In this document: positions 28,044 through 36,415 of the stretch, in pieces
How positions within the stretch are numbered: the first letter of the stretch is position 1
Layout of the letters: each line of letters opens with the position of its first letter
Source of the DNA: Stieleria sp. JC731
GTDB lineage: Bacteria > Planctomycetota > Planctomycetia > Pirellulales > Pirellulaceae
Direction of reading: 5' to 3'
Length of the DNA stretch: 64,000 nucleotides
Assembly: GCF_020966635.1 (NCBI RefSeq)
Contig: NZ_JAJKFQ010000026.1
Location: forward strand, 466,309-530,308
The notes under the pieces: generated by a model
Told to the model about the DNA's origin: nothing
Seen by the model: the letters and a program-made list of their open reading frames with translations, nothing else
Database searches by the model: none
Program-made: the position numbers and the translations under genes

Positions 28044-28133
28044 CAGAACGGTTATGATCATCGAGGCAGCGCTGATAATTCTCCTTCGGAAAACGCACTG
28101 TCGGAGACTTGGCCTGCAGCACTTTGTTATGCC
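28044..28133 (-). repeat. attC site, degenerate
   Basis: Left arm GATCATCGAGGCAGCGC, right arm TCGGAGACTTGGCCTGCAGC, ending TTTGTTATGCC. Opens AGAACGG. Confidence 0.65.
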
Positions 28134-28757
28134 TCAATTCACCCATTCGTCGAAGTAGTCAATGGCAAGCAATTCGCCAACCAAATCGTTAAATCGCTGC
28201 TTGCCGCCGAACGCGGTGACTAACGCCCCAATCGTGACGCAGGACGTATTCGGCGAGAAATCGGGGCGAGCGTCACCGATCCATTTATTGAGTATAGACT
28301 GACGGGTCACCACAAACCATTCACGGGACAATTCAATGTTTCCATCCCCAATTTCGACATTCAAACCTTCTTCCGGTGCGATGCCTCCAAACCGGCGGTC
28401 GAGGATCGCCATCATATTGCCAGCGATTCGTGTGCCCTTGTGACTGGTTCGGCAGTCGAGCAAGAACTCGTTATCGATTCGAGTCTTCGTAAGGCGTGTT
28501 GCACCAAGTTTTAGCTCAAGTGCGACGGCAATAGTCGGATGAATCCACAATACGACATCAACGCGGTTTGCACCGTCGAAGATGTACCCATGATGTCGTG
28601 CAAGCTTGCATTCGTGATATGCAAACGTTTTAACGGATTCAACATGGTCGAGGTCGGCGATAGCAGTGAGACCAAGGGCTTCAATCGTCGCCATACGTTG
28701 ACGATCGGCCATTTCTGAAACGATTACTTCGGCGAGATGAGATAGCGAAACTGGCAT
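28134..28757 (-). CDS. PD-(D/E)XK nuclease-like protein
   Basis: Start at ATG 28757. The core NRVDVVLWIHPTIAVALELK has Asp and Glu-x-Lys in PD-(D/E)XK spacing (VDVV ... ELKLG), with the strand/loop shape of that fold. Upstream helices and a C-terminal helical region are present. If active, it would cut or bind nucleic acid; this is inferred from one motif. Could instead be a related non-catalytic immunity or repair factor. Confidence 0.4.
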   Translation of the reverse strand: MPVSLSHLAEVIVSEMADRQRMATIEALGLTAIADLDHVESVKTFAYHECKLARHHGYIFDGANRVDVVLWIHPTIAVALELKLGATRLTKTRIDNEFLLDCRTSHKGTRIAGNMMAILDRRFGGIAPEEGLNVEIGDGNIELSREWFVVTRQSILNKWIGDARPDFSPNTSCVTIGALVTAFGGKQRFNDLVGELLAIDYFDEWVN

Positions 28758-28775
28758 AACAATCCGCTGGCAGAA

Positions 28776-28858
28776 AGGCGAGCACAACCGAGTAGCAGTG
28801 ATTAACGAACCACTCTAAAGACGTCAACTCTGCACTTCGATTCATGCCTTGGTCCTGC
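28776..28858 (-). repeat. attC site, degenerate
   Basis: Left arm ACAACCGAGTAGCAGTG, right arm CTCTGCACTTCGATTCATG, closing TTGGTCC. Related to the 60103-type. Confidence 0.6.
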
Positions 28859-28865
28859 GATAGTG

Positions 28866-29789
28866 CTACGGATGAATCGCGCTGAGGTCAGCATTTCCTC
28901 TAACGTCGACACGATAAGGGAAAGAAAATCGAGTTGCCGCTCCTTCTTTGCTGAAGACCCGGACATGTAACGAATAGTCCCCGGGGACAACGTCTCCAAC
29001 AATAAGCCGAAACTCACCATTGCCCTGAATTCTTGTTGGCCAACCAACGGCGTCGTAGTCGGAAGGGTCCGTACTTGGATCATTGTAAGCTACGAGAATA
29101 GCGGGAACAGCGTCACCAACAACGCGTCCGCGGAGCACGAGGCCATTACGAGTCAAGGCAGAATCAAGCGATTCAAATTGGAAATTGGCAGGGTCGCTTG
29201 ACCCTGAGTTCTCGCTAAATAAGGGATGGACCGAAAGCGGAAGCGCGGAAGCCGCTGACAAGAACGCACCTCTTGATTTACCGCGAAGCTCTTCACCGAA
29301 GTCATGGTTACCGCGTCCCATCAGAGTCCGTCCGATGCGGGCCGTCAAACTCGGACGCTCAGCATCATGACCAATACCGAACGCGTGACCAAGTTCATGA
29401 GCAGTGCCACCGATATACCCAGAATTGAAATCTCCGAGCGTAATCCCCGGCTTTGAGAATGGATCTGGACGATTGGACGACAGCAATGCAGCATCTAATC
29501 GAACATCATCATAGACCAGTGCGGAACCCTTGAATCCGTTACCTCCACCTGTGAATGGGCCGATCTCGATTGTTTCTCCCGGCTTGCGGTGCAGGAGCGC
29601 TTGAAAAATGACAACAACCTCTCGGTCGAAATCTAATCCGTTGTTGGCGAAGGTTTGTCGTACATTGCCGTTCCGATTGATCCAGCTAAAAAAGTACTCG
29701 GAAATGACCTTCTCGCCATCCTTGTTCAAGGCGTGAGCTTCGATCGGCTCAAGGTCGTAAGTTGCACTGCCGTGGGATAGTTTACGCAT
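28866..29789 (-). CDS. zincin metalloprotease-like protein, N-terminally truncated
   Basis: HELGHAFGIGHD is a complete HExxHxxGxxH(D) zinc-binding motif (about residue 131). C-terminal ~120 residues look like an Ig-like or beta-sandwich domain (RGRVVGDAVPAILVAYNDPS). It lacks a signal peptide; the frame is closed upstream by a TGA just before the ATG, so the exported N-terminal part is probably missing. The expected role was extracellular proteolysis; activity here is doubtful without export. Confidence 0.7.
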   Translation of the reverse strand: MRKLSHGSATYDLEPIEAHALNKDGEKVISEYFFSWINRNGNVRQTFANNGLDFDREVVVIFQALLHRKPGETIEIGPFTGGGNGFKGSALVYDDVRLDAALLSSNRPDPFSKPGITLGDFNSGYIGGTAHELGHAFGIGHDAERPSLTARIGRTLMGRGNHDFGEELRGKSRGAFLSAASALPLSVHPLFSENSGSSDPANFQFESLDSALTRNGLVLRGRVVGDAVPAILVAYNDPSTDPSDYDAVGWPTRIQGNGEFRLIVGDVVPGDYSLHVRVFSKEGAATRFSFPYRVDVRGNADLSAIHP

Positions 29790-30010
29790 GAGGCGTCGGT
29801 TGCGATTGCATACTTCGTTTCAATCCCAACCAGAATGATCAGCCAAAAAAACTGTTAGCGTCGTTCGGCAGTCCGTTGCAATGGCCGCGTTGGAATATTA
29901 AATCGTCGGCAATCGATAGGTCAAAAAAACGCATCAATCCACAATAGCTGCATCAATTGATACGCGAATGACACTTGCACGCAGGGAACACTGATCACCG
30001 CCAACCAGCA

Positions 30011-30045
30011 CTAAGCAATTAGTGTGTATTAGTGACGATTAGTGT
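30011..30045. repeat. cluster of ATTAGTG repeats
   Basis: Three near-identical words (ATTAGTG three times within 35 bases, each on the same strand). A similar cluster is at 219-287. Function unknown. Confidence 0.45.
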
Positions 30046-30137
30046 TTCCAAATTTGTAGTCCCCAACCGCCAGCGATGAACGGTTTGACAACCAGTTGCC
30101 ATCGTTCAAGCTCTGTCGCCAGCAATCGATATTCAAC
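30039..30137 (-). other. short ORF fragment between attC and the ATTAGTG repeat
   Basis: The frame AVEYRLLATELERWQLVVKP...WGLQIWKH is protein-like, but its start lies in the attC at 30139, so it reads as the tail of a larger gene. Confidence 0.3.
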
Positions 30138-30138
30138 T

Positions 30139-30228
30139 GCGGAACGACCGGCATCACCGAGTCGGGAGTACAGATTGTCTACTTCATTAACCGCGCATAT
30201 CCGACCTCGGCAGACCCCACAATTACCC
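30139..30228 (-). repeat. attC site, degenerate
   Basis: Left arm GCATCACCGAGTCGGG, right arm CCGACCTCGGCAGACCC. Very similar in arrangement to the site at 51523. Confidence 0.65.
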
Positions 30229-30855
30229 ACTCGTTTCGTTTACCGCTGGACCAGCAACTGAGGAGTCGGGCCATTCGCGAGACGCATCAATCTCGCACAG
30301 TACATCACGCACACGGTCGGCATCTACAAGCCCCGTGACAGCCAGCGGTTGCGTAGTGCCACGTCCAAGCACACGAAAGCAAAGTGATTTAAGGCCATGT
30401 CGCCGCAATAGCGGACCCTCCACCGTGCTGTACGACGACACTTCGCGAAAATGAAACCGTTGATCAACGAGAACAAAGCCGCCTGAGACAAGCCGCAGGT
30501 ATGGTCCCTCCACCATTAGACGTCGGTTCGCGGCCTTCAACCGAGCCGATGGTCGGAAATATACAAAGTAGAGGATTGCCCCAAAGATGACGCACGCAAC
30601 GAGACCACCGATGGTGTAAATACTAAACCAACCAAGCCGGAACCAAACGTCCGAATCACGGTACGGTGCCATTCCAGCATTGTAGAATGCCAATGCAAAG
30701 AGCATGGCAAAAGGAAACGCTATCCCAAAGCATCCGAACCTTGCCTGCGTCAGCAGGTGATGCAAGAGGCGTTCGCGTTCGATCTCGAATTCAATTTCGA
30801 GCGGGAAACGGTCTTTAAACGTCAACAGCGTGCTCGATGGTGGGCGATTGGACAT
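30223..30855 (-). CDS. membrane protein with C-terminal PH-like domain
   Basis: Two membrane helices (residues ~37-60 and 77-98) precede a ~90-residue domain (YLRLVSGGFVLVDQRFHFRE ... LAVTGLVDADRVRDVLCEID) that resembles small bacterial PH domains (bPH/YdbS-type). Both ends are cytoplasmic. Its stop is a few bases before the attC. Function unknown. Confidence 0.55.
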   Translation of the reverse strand: MSNRPPSSTLLTFKDRFPLEIEFEIERERLLHHLLTQARFGCFGIAFPFAMLFALAFYNAGMAPYRDSDVWFRLGWFSIYTIGGLVACVIFGAILYFVYFRPSARLKAANRRLMVEGPYLRLVSGGFVLVDQRFHFREVSSYSTVEGPLLRRHGLKSLCFRVLGRGTTQPLAVTGLVDADRVRDVLCEIDASREWPDSSVAGPAVNETSG

Positions 30856-30867
30856 TTATCTCAGCCG

Positions 30868-30956
30868 CGTAACGGCACGCGTCACCCGGCACGGGTGATG
30901 GATTCTCAACTTCAAAACCACCGACTCGCGTACTCCGGTGCACGATGGTTATCTGC
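30868..30956 (-). repeat. attC site
   Basis: Opens GCGTAACGG. Left arm GCGTCACCCGGCACGGG, right arm CGCGTACTCCGGTGCACG, closing TGGTTATC. One of the family with a long loop and CTTCAAAACC. Confidence 0.9.
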
Positions 30957-31338
30957 CATTTTCCGTGTGTATTGATTCGGCCGCGCTGATAACAACTTCG
31001 TTATCTGGGCATTCGTCAAGTATAGCGGTTGCAATCGACGACAGAGCAACAAGATGGCGTGCCATTAAATTGCCGTCTTTGCGACAGGCATTTACGCAAG
31101 CAACAAACAGATCGCCTGGATAAAAATCACCGGCGGTAAGTGGTTTGCAGTTAAGCCGCTCTACAGCTATCGGGAGCAACACGTTCGGGCAAATCTGTTG
31201 TCCAATCGTCACACGCAAATCTTCGGTTGTAAAATCCTCCAATGGTTTGCGGCGCAACCGATGGCATTTCGCGATCAAGCCTGATTGCGTTTCAGTCTCC
31301 GGCCAAGCGGGAGGATCAAGATCGTCGAGCGTGGTCAT
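30949..31338 (-). CDS. CdiI_2-type contact-dependent inhibition immunity protein
   Basis: The sequence shows RLRRKPLEDFTTEDLRVTIG ... NVLLPIAVERL, then GDFYPGDLFVACVNAC: the R-x-KPL..FT.EDLR..IGQ..and GDFYPGDL pattern of CdiI_2 immunity proteins. They neutralise a CDI toxin delivered by neighbouring cells. No cdiA/cdiB gene is seen here, so it would be an orphan immunity cassette. Confidence 0.8.
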   Translation of the reverse strand: MTTLDDLDPPAWPETETQSGLIAKCHRLRRKPLEDFTTEDLRVTIGQQICPNVLLPIAVERLNCKPLTAGDFYPGDLFVACVNACRKDGNLMARHLVALSSIATAILDECPDNEVVISAAESIHTENGR

Positions 31339-31346
31339 GATTCACT

Positions 31347-31405
31347 CGGGTAACGGTTGCGATGAACGAGCCGCCGAGATCCAATATCGCTTTGCATAGC
31401 TATCC
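31347..31405 (-). repeat. truncated attC
   Basis: Left half opens GGTAACGG and GATGAACGAGCCGCCGAG. The right half has shrunk to GCATAGCTATCCG. Confidence 0.4.
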
Positions 31406-31415
31406 GTGACACTTG

Positions 31416-32135
31416 TCATTCGCCGCTCACCATAGTCGGTGCTCCTGAGCCCGCCAAAAACCTGCAAACCTCACCTGAGTACTCCGCAATAAATGCCTGC
31501 TTGTTTTGCAATGGCTCCAAGCTTTGCGGCGGCGGCTGGTCCATGAACGAGAAATGTCCAGCGCCTTTGGTAATGCGAACATCGATCGTTTGCCGGTGAC
31601 ACATGGCATGAGCCAACCATTCAGCTTGTGCAGGAGGAGTAATGCTATCTTCGGTACCCACCCATGCCAGAATTGGAACCGTTACCGCATCGAGCGCACC
31701 AGGAACCTGGAAAAAGCGGATGGGTGGCGCCAATAAAGCGAGCCGGTTTAACCGGCTATCTGGAGTAACGTTGACGAGCAAGCCAGGCCCTAACCACATT
31801 TGCCCTCCGGCCAGAGCAATAAGTGTCGTTGCGCCGATTGAGTGCCCAACACCAACCGCTGTTTCATCGGGGTGAACGAAAGCCTCGAGCGAAAGAGTTA
31901 AACGCCTTGCCCGTAGAATCAAGTCTGTTTCGCTGGGTCTCGGAGAGGTAAGCCGTTCGAAGTGTGGTGCGACAACGGTGAAACCCGACTTAGCAAGCCG
32001 CTCCAAGAGCGAGGAGTGACGTTCCGGATGGCCACCCGCACCTACTGCGAAAAGCGCCACCGGGGAAACACTTGCGGCTTCATAAACCGAGACTTCGAAT
32101 GACTCGGCTCCATCATGCAATCTTCTCGTCTGCAT
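31416..32135 (-). CDS. alpha/beta hydrolase, dienelactone hydrolase-like
   Basis: A nucleophile elbow GVGHSIGA (Ser at about residue 117 from the start ATG 32135), an Asp in GTEDSITPPAQ and a His in GAGHFSF complete the triad. An additional VALFAVGAGGHPERHSSL suggests an oxyanion-hole loop. Substrate unknown. The longer frame to 32219 crosses an attC remnant. Confidence 0.75.
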   Translation of the reverse strand: MQTRRLHDGAESFEVSVYEAASVSPVALFAVGAGGHPERHSSLLERLAKSGFTVVAPHFERLTSPRPSETDLILRARRLTLSLEAFVHPDETAVGVGHSIGATTLIALAGGQMWLGPGLLVNVTPDSRLNRLALLAPPIRFFQVPGALDAVTVPILAWVGTEDSITPPAQAEWLAHAMCHRQTIDVRITKGAGHFSFMDQPPPQSLEPLQNKQAFIAEYSGEVCRFLAGSGAPTMVSGE

Positions 32136-32181
32136 CAAGAACTTTCTCCTCGCGTTAATCCATGCCGATACGGATAGCGAC

Positions 32182-32262
32182 CGCGGTACCCAAGGTGCTG
32201 CTAAAAACCATGATTTCAAATAAAGGGTGATCGGCGGCTTTGGTTCACCGCTTGGATATCCG
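32182..32262 (-). repeat. attC, degenerate
   Basis: Right arm CGGCGGCTTTGGTTCACC with loop ACCATGATTTCAAA matches the 61053-type site. Left arm mostly lost. Confidence 0.5.
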
Positions 32263-32273
32263 ATCTTCTGCGT

Positions 32274-32717
32274 TCATATCTCGATCGATTCGCTACTATC
32301 TGTTCCGCGTTCGACCATCTTCAGAGCAACAGGACACCAGTATGATTCAATCCAATCGTCTCCGATCGGCGCAATTCGATCAACAGTCCAACCGGCGTCA
32401 CGCATCGAAAACATCATTGAGTCAGCGGCATTGGCGTTTGTTGAATGTATTAGTGCAGGACATTTTGCCAGTCGTGTAATCAGGAATGCAGAAACATCGC
32501 GGCCATCACCGGGATCAGGATCGTCCGGTGAGTCGGTGAATAAGTCATGATCGAGACAGATCAGGTCAGGCGTGTCATTCAGTGACCAATATTCAGTTTC
32601 AAAGTCAGGTGCAGTTCTTGCGATCTTGAGGACTGCGTTTGGGTGTTGGCGGGCAACGACGGCTCTGAATCGACGGATGCGATCATGATCATCTTCGAGC
32701 ATCAGAAGCGGCTTCAT
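32274..32717 (-). CDS. cyclic-phosphate-processing receiver-domain protein
   Basis: From ATG 32717: MKPLLMLEDDHDRIRRFRAV, DLICLDHDLFTDS and ALIHSTNANAADSMMFSMRDAGWTV match the cyclic-phosphate-processing Receiver (cpRec-like) pattern: ExD at the N-terminus, LDHDL, and HSxN. It is predicted to process cyclic phosphate ends of RNA or related substrates, often in RNA-repair or tRNA-damage contexts. No partner in the same cassette. Confidence 0.75.
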   Translation of the reverse strand: MKPLLMLEDDHDRIRRFRAVVARQHPNAVLKIARTAPDFETEYWSLNDTPDLICLDHDLFTDSPDDPDPGDGRDVSAFLITRLAKCPALIHSTNANAADSMMFSMRDAGWTVDRIAPIGDDWIESYWCPVALKMVERGTDSSESIEI

Positions 32718-32745
32718 CGTGGTACCAGCTGTGATACTACATGAT

Positions 32746-32832
32746 CGGGTAGCCGCAGATATCACGCGGGTCGGGCGAAAGACGTGCAAGCGAACCACGC
32801 GACTCCCGTCCTCAAGTGCACGGCATTGTTCG
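32746..32832 (-). repeat. attC site
   Basis: Left arm ATCACGCGGGTCGGGCG, right arm ACTCCCGTCCTCAAGTGCA, closing TTGTTCGC. Belongs to the family of 59019. It is the 3' site of the gene-less element that begins at 32833. Confidence 0.85.
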
Positions 32833-33151
32833 CGTGGTACACACGACCACGGTCCTCAGTACAACGCGATCGACAAGTCTACCCGATCCGAATATTCAAG
32901 GGGAACCAGCAGAGATAGTTCGGCTGACGCATAAGGCCTTTGATCAGCTATCTCGCAGCAGAAATCAAACCGTGATATCAAGTGCAATGAACATGCAACT
33001 GCTGTCCCATGAATTCGCATGGGAGTTGCCCAAGCTACACCATCAAACCGGGAATTATATTGCGATCAATAGGAAAACGCTGTCGCGCTAAATCTAGTGG
33101 GCCGCAATCAGCAACAACTATCAAACCGCATTTTAAATTGCAGTGATCAGC
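32833..33151 (-). repeat. gene-less cassette element, copy A (partial)
   Basis: It opens GTGGTACACACGACCACGG, then GACAAGTCTACCCGATCCG, and then degenerate 78-bp units beginning near 32967 (CAAACCGTGATATC...). Unlike other copies the outer end is replaced by the next gene's 3' end at 33147, with no attC between. No coding frame is conserved among copies. Confidence 0.75.
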
Positions 33152-33587
33152 GTTGATGTTGATTCGGGTATGGGTAGTCGAGTGTTGAAGTCAGGTATGG
33201 ACTGGATTGTACTCGACATATCGCTTCGGTGACATCGAATCCAGCACCAATCGCATCCTGAATCGTTACAACTTCACGAAACGGCCCATCTTGCGTCTCC
33301 GCGATTCCGGTCGACATGAATTCGGCAAGAAAATATGCAGTGCGAGCGGCGAGATATTCCTTTTGCGATTCGACGAGCAGAATTGATGGGGCTTCTGATA
33401 CTGGGAAGATGTCAACGGTTTCTGAATCGTCTTGCCGATTTCGAATGAAGAGTTGAGTCCAAGTACGGCTGGCTGGGTTGCAAGAATTTCCGTCGGTATC
33501 GACGTTGTACAAGTCGTGCCACAAGTACGTGACTACGAGCCGGAAGTCTGGCCGCTCGCTTTCAGCGTTGACGAAAAACTGTTTCAT
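33147..33587 (-). CDS. hypothetical, immunity-like protein
   Basis: 146 residues, acidic, no signal peptide. Features: LVVTYLWHDLYNVDTDGNSC, RTWTQLFIRNRQDD and an acidic IFPVSEAPSILLVESQKEYL. Not identified. The last few codons lie in the gene-less element to its left, meaning an attC was lost here. Confidence 0.5.
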   Translation of the reverse strand: MKQFFVNAESERPDFRLVVTYLWHDLYNVDTDGNSCNPASRTWTQLFIRNRQDDSETVDIFPVSEAPSILLVESQKEYLAARTAYFLAEFMSTGIAETQDGPFREVVTIQDAIGAGFDVTEAICRVQSSPYLTSTLDYPYPNQHQR

Positions 33588-33598
33588 TCATTCTTAGC

Positions 33599-33682
33599 CA
33601 GATAACGACAACGATCACCGAGCCGCCGGAGTGATCCAACCATTAAAACCACGCGTTTTCGGCGGCATCGTATTGTTGTCCC
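33599..33682 (-). repeat. attC site
   Basis: Left arm GATCACCGAGCCGCCGG, right arm TTTCGGCGGCATCGTATTG. Opens CAGATAACG; closes GTTGTCCC. Confidence 0.85.
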
Positions 33683-33686
33683 ACCA

Positions 33687-34172
33687 TTAATCAGTGTAAA
33701 CGGCTAAGACTTTTTTCTCTTGCCAGTACGATTCTAATGTCATCTTGGGTTTGACGCAGCATCGGATTGTCAGTGGGCTGAGCCTGACGCTGATTGGATG
33801 AGAACACTCGCCGTCGTAAGTACCGATATCCACGACAGAGTCGCCACAAAGCTCGAGATCGTGCCGATTTAGGTAGTCCATAATTGCCGGTACCTGCAGA
33901 TCAACGCCAGTTGTCGCAACAGCGTGTGGATTGCGAAGGATCTTGGCCAAGGTAATGAGCTCTTCAAGGTCGTCAGGATTGTTGGAAAAGTGCTCGGCGT
34001 AGCTCTGGTAGTAGATCGTGTCGATCGCGTCATCCTGTAATGTGAATTCGCCATTTAGAACGTACCCGATCGCCCAATCACCATATTTGCGATTCCATTC
34101 TTCCTGTTTGGCGGTGCGACGTTTAATGCTACCGGCGCGACCGATCTTTCGCTCGACGACTGTCCAAGGCAT
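33687..34172 (-). CDS. conserved hypothetical protein
   Basis: Start at ATG 34172; the frame upstream to 34361 crosses an attC. The 161-residue protein has AIGYVLNGEFTLQDDAIDTI, YYQSYAEHF, NPHAVATTGVDLQVPAIM and SVRLSPLTIRCC, i.e. many short conserved-looking blocks. No fold recognised; cytoplasmic. Probable cassette-encoded accessory gene. Confidence 0.5.
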   Translation of the reverse strand: MPWTVVERKIGRAGSIKRRTAKQEEWNRKYGDWAIGYVLNGEFTLQDDAIDTIYYQSYAEHFSNNPDDLEELITLAKILRNPHAVATTGVDLQVPAIMDYLNRHDLELCGDSVVDIGTYDGECSHPISVRLSPLTIRCCVKPKMTLESYWQEKKVLAVYTD

Positions 34173-34244
34173 GTGCAAATCGATAGGGATGTGGGGAACT
34201 GCCGCCCCATGGACACCGCTGCGGCTAGAAGGTTCGCTTTTGGG

Positions 34245-34334
34245 AAAACATCGGACATAATCGAGGCCCCGCGAGAGCCTCACCATTGCCAAACCGCTCG
34301 GCTCGCTTCCTTCGGTGGATGTCATGGTTATGTC
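34245..34334 (-). repeat. attC site
   Basis: Left arm ATAATCGAGGCCCCGCG, right arm CTCGCTTCCTTCGGTGGAT; closes GGTTATGTC. Confidence 0.8.
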
Positions 34335-35194
34335 TTGTTTTCCACTGGAGTGAGTCGCCAATCGCCAATCTTCTTTGGAAGCTTCTTTAGCACCTTGTCC
34401 TCGAATGCGGACGACATCACCAAATGCATCACCTGCGTGCCACGAGGAGCCTTGATCTTCGGTAGTTTCAAGTTTGCGTAATGGGTCGATGGGATGTGAT
34501 CATTGTCAACGAGAAAAATGGTCGTATCAAGGAACGACTTGTCTCGCAGCAAATCCCAATCACAGCTAGCGTATCTGCCTCGGTCGTCGTCATATTGCAC
34601 CCACTTGAGTCCCAATGGCTTGGTGGAGCGTTTTATTGCTGCAAATGAAACATCATCTGGAACGACATATGAATAGATTGAATAGAATGAGTAATACGGA
34701 CGTAGCGTCGCAAGGAATTCGGGAATGGAGTCAGAAACCTTGGCGATAGCTCCTTTCGTCTCAACATACGGATCGCTGTCTGGATCGTCATGTATCCATA
34801 TGAAGTACCAAACACCATCTTGGTACGGGCCGGCCTCAAAGATCAAGATGAAAGAATCTTCGTCCACGCGTGCGATTGGGATGGACCAGCGTGGGAGATC
34901 GTTTCGATGCCCGAGCAATCCGTGGTCAATCAAGTTGTCGTAGGGATATCGGTCTGACCGCGACCGAACCGCGTAGAAAAAGTCGATGGTGGAAATAGTC
35001 TCCATCCCTGAAAACGGATACCGAAAGGCATTGTCAACCGGAGTGCCGCCGTTATGGATCAGTAGAAAGTCCTGGTATTCCTCAGGTAGCCAAACGGGAA
35101 GTAACGCAAGTTTCTCGCGAGTCAGCTTTGGACCTCGTCCGCGAAACGCGATCTTCTCAATGTCGATGGAATTTAATTTCCGCTTTGCCATCAA
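34328..35194 (-). CDS. SMI1/KNR4 (SUKH) family immunity-like protein
   Basis: The SUKH motif LPVWLPEEYQDFLLIHNGGT is at residue ~33. The remainder (SRSDRYPYDNLIDHGLLGHR, RWSIPIARVDEDSFILIFEA) fits the SUKH/SMI1-KNR4 fold, extended by about 130 residues with a second domain (VLKKLPKKIGDWRLTPVENK). SUKH proteins are immunity factors against diverse toxins and are abundant near polymorphic toxin genes. No toxin is adjacent. Start at 35194 (or ATG one codon later). Confidence 0.8.
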   Translation of the reverse strand: MMAKRKLNSIDIEKIAFRGRGPKLTREKLALLPVWLPEEYQDFLLIHNGGTPVDNAFRYPFSGMETISTIDFFYAVRSRSDRYPYDNLIDHGLLGHRNDLPRWSIPIARVDEDSFILIFEAGPYQDGVWYFIWIHDDPDSDPYVETKGAIAKVSDSIPEFLATLRPYYSFYSIYSYVVPDDVSFAAIKRSTKPLGLKWVQYDDDRGRYASCDWDLLRDKSFLDTTIFLVDNDHIPSTHYANLKLPKIKAPRGTQVMHLVMSSAFEDKVLKKLPKKIGDWRLTPVENKT

Positions 35195-35207
35195 TCAGAC
35201 TTCCTGG

Positions 35208-35299
35208 ATATAACGTCTAAAATCACCCGGTCGCGACGAGAGACTCACCATTGTCAATACGCCCGACTTCGCGACTCGGGTACATTTTTTTGTTATGCA
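35208..35299 (-). repeat. attC site
   Basis: Left arm AATCACCCGGTCGCGACG pairs with TCGCGACTCGGGTACAT. Closes TTGTTATGC. Confidence 0.9.
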
Positions 35300-35850
35300 T
35301 CTTTTTGCTGCAGCCGTTTAGCTTCATGGTCAAACCAAGCGACAAATTCTCGTGCCGCACGACAAAAACCATCTCGCGAACAACTCGCCGCCAAAAAATC
35401 GTCAGGGAGACGCCGAGGCGAATCCAATTGGACGTACGGGCGATGTAGTACCATCACAGTTTCTGGGGCTGGTGCCACAATTACGGAGCTGTATCCGTCA
35501 AACTGCTCGCCCCAGTTTGTGAGGAAATCAAATGGGCTAAATCGGCGAGAATCACGCTGAATCTCATCCATCGTTCGGTCATCGTCGCCGTAGATCGCGT
35601 GACGAACCGTGTCATGGATTTCTTCAGGAGTCATGCCATTAAAGACGGTGTCCCAAAGCCGATCAACACGTTTGGCGTGCCAGTCGAAATTTCCGTACGC
35701 AGGATACAAAGCACAGTATTGGTCGCTGAAATCACCCAGCGTAGTTCCGCCAACGTGTACGCACATCCGCCCCCACACGGCTGATGGAACTTTCAAGGCA
35801 GGTTCGACCATCACTTCGATCGCGAAGTCAGTTGAGTCACCGATCAGCAT
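35293..35850 (-). CDS. immunity 42 (Imm42)-like protein
   Basis: N-terminus [20 protein letters not shown] and a following [16 protein letters not shown] fit the Imm42 pattern (LIGDxxxFAIE...). Length ~185 is usual. Predicted cytoplasmic immunity protein against a nuclease or other toxin. It is the only gene between two attC sites. Confidence 0.75.
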   Translation of the reverse strand: MLIGDSTDFAIEVMVEPALKVPSAVWGRMCVHVGGTTLGDFSDQYCALYPAYGNFDWHAKRVDRLWDTVFNGMTPEEIHDTVRHAIYGDDDRTMDEIQRDSRRFSPFDFLTNWGEQFDGYSSVIVAPAPETVMVLHRPYVQLDSPRRLPDDFLAASCSRDGFCRAAREFVAWFDHEAKRLQQKDA

Positions 35851-35877
35851 GTCTTGTCGCGTATCTTTTCTCTTAAG

Positions 35878-35968
35878 GCATAACGGTAACGATCACGTAG
35901 TCACCGCGAACGACCAACCACTTCAAAAACCTCATTTCGGCGACACGTCGTGCATCGGATTGCTACAC
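35878..35968 (-). repeat. attC site
   Basis: Opens GCATAACGG. Left arm GATCACGTAGTCACCGCG, right arm CGGCGACACGTCGTGCATC, closing TTGCTAC (GTT to GCT). Confidence 0.9.
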
Positions 35969-36274
35969 GCTTTGTTCTTTTGCAGCGCGGAGCTTTCGCC
36001 GCTTATCACGCAAGTATTCGCGACGTTGCTCCGATGTCGGCACGAGCCACCAGTATACCAGCAGGACAGTGACCAGAACCGCTATGGGAATGCCGACAAA
36101 GACCGCAATCATCGCAGTTGTACCACCAATCCAATACAACACACCGACGAAAAAATAGAACGCAATATTGGCGAACCAGAGAATGCCGTGTATCGCGATT
36201 TGCATCAGGAATCCTGGTTCATCCTCGGATTTGTCAGCTTGGGGATCTGAGTTTGGCGATTCGTATGGGTTCAA
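35963..36274 (-). CDS. small membrane protein with NPYESP start
   Basis: MNPYESPNSDPQ is the planctomycete motif. Two helices (IHGILWFANIAFYFFVGVLY; IAVFVGIPIAVLVTVLLVYW) and a basic C-terminal tail (RREYLRDKRRKLRAAKEQ). Function unknown; likely inner-membrane. Confidence 0.65.
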   Translation of the reverse strand: MNPYESPNSDPQADKSEDEPGFLMQIAIHGILWFANIAFYFFVGVLYWIGGTTAMIAVFVGIPIAVLVTVLLVYWWLVPTSEQRREYLRDKRRKLRAAKEQSV

Positions 36275-36325
36275 TATCTGTAGACACCAAAGTCAGGCAT
36301 CGGATTAACGAAGTGAGGTCATGTC

Positions 36326-36415
36326 GGGTAACGTCCAGGATCACCCGGTCCGAGGAGTTGAGCAACCACTGCCCAGGATACACTCAAAGACTCGGGTGTA
36401 TCCGTTGGTTATCCG
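36326..36415 (-). repeat. attC site
   Basis: Left arm GATCACCCGGTCCGAGG, right arm AGACTCGGGTGTATCC; closes TTGGTTATCC. Confidence 0.9.

Noticed and set aside
35609..36250. 213-residue + strand ORF
   Set aside because: It is antisense to the Imm42-like gene, an attC and the NPYESP gene, with a shadow-like composition.
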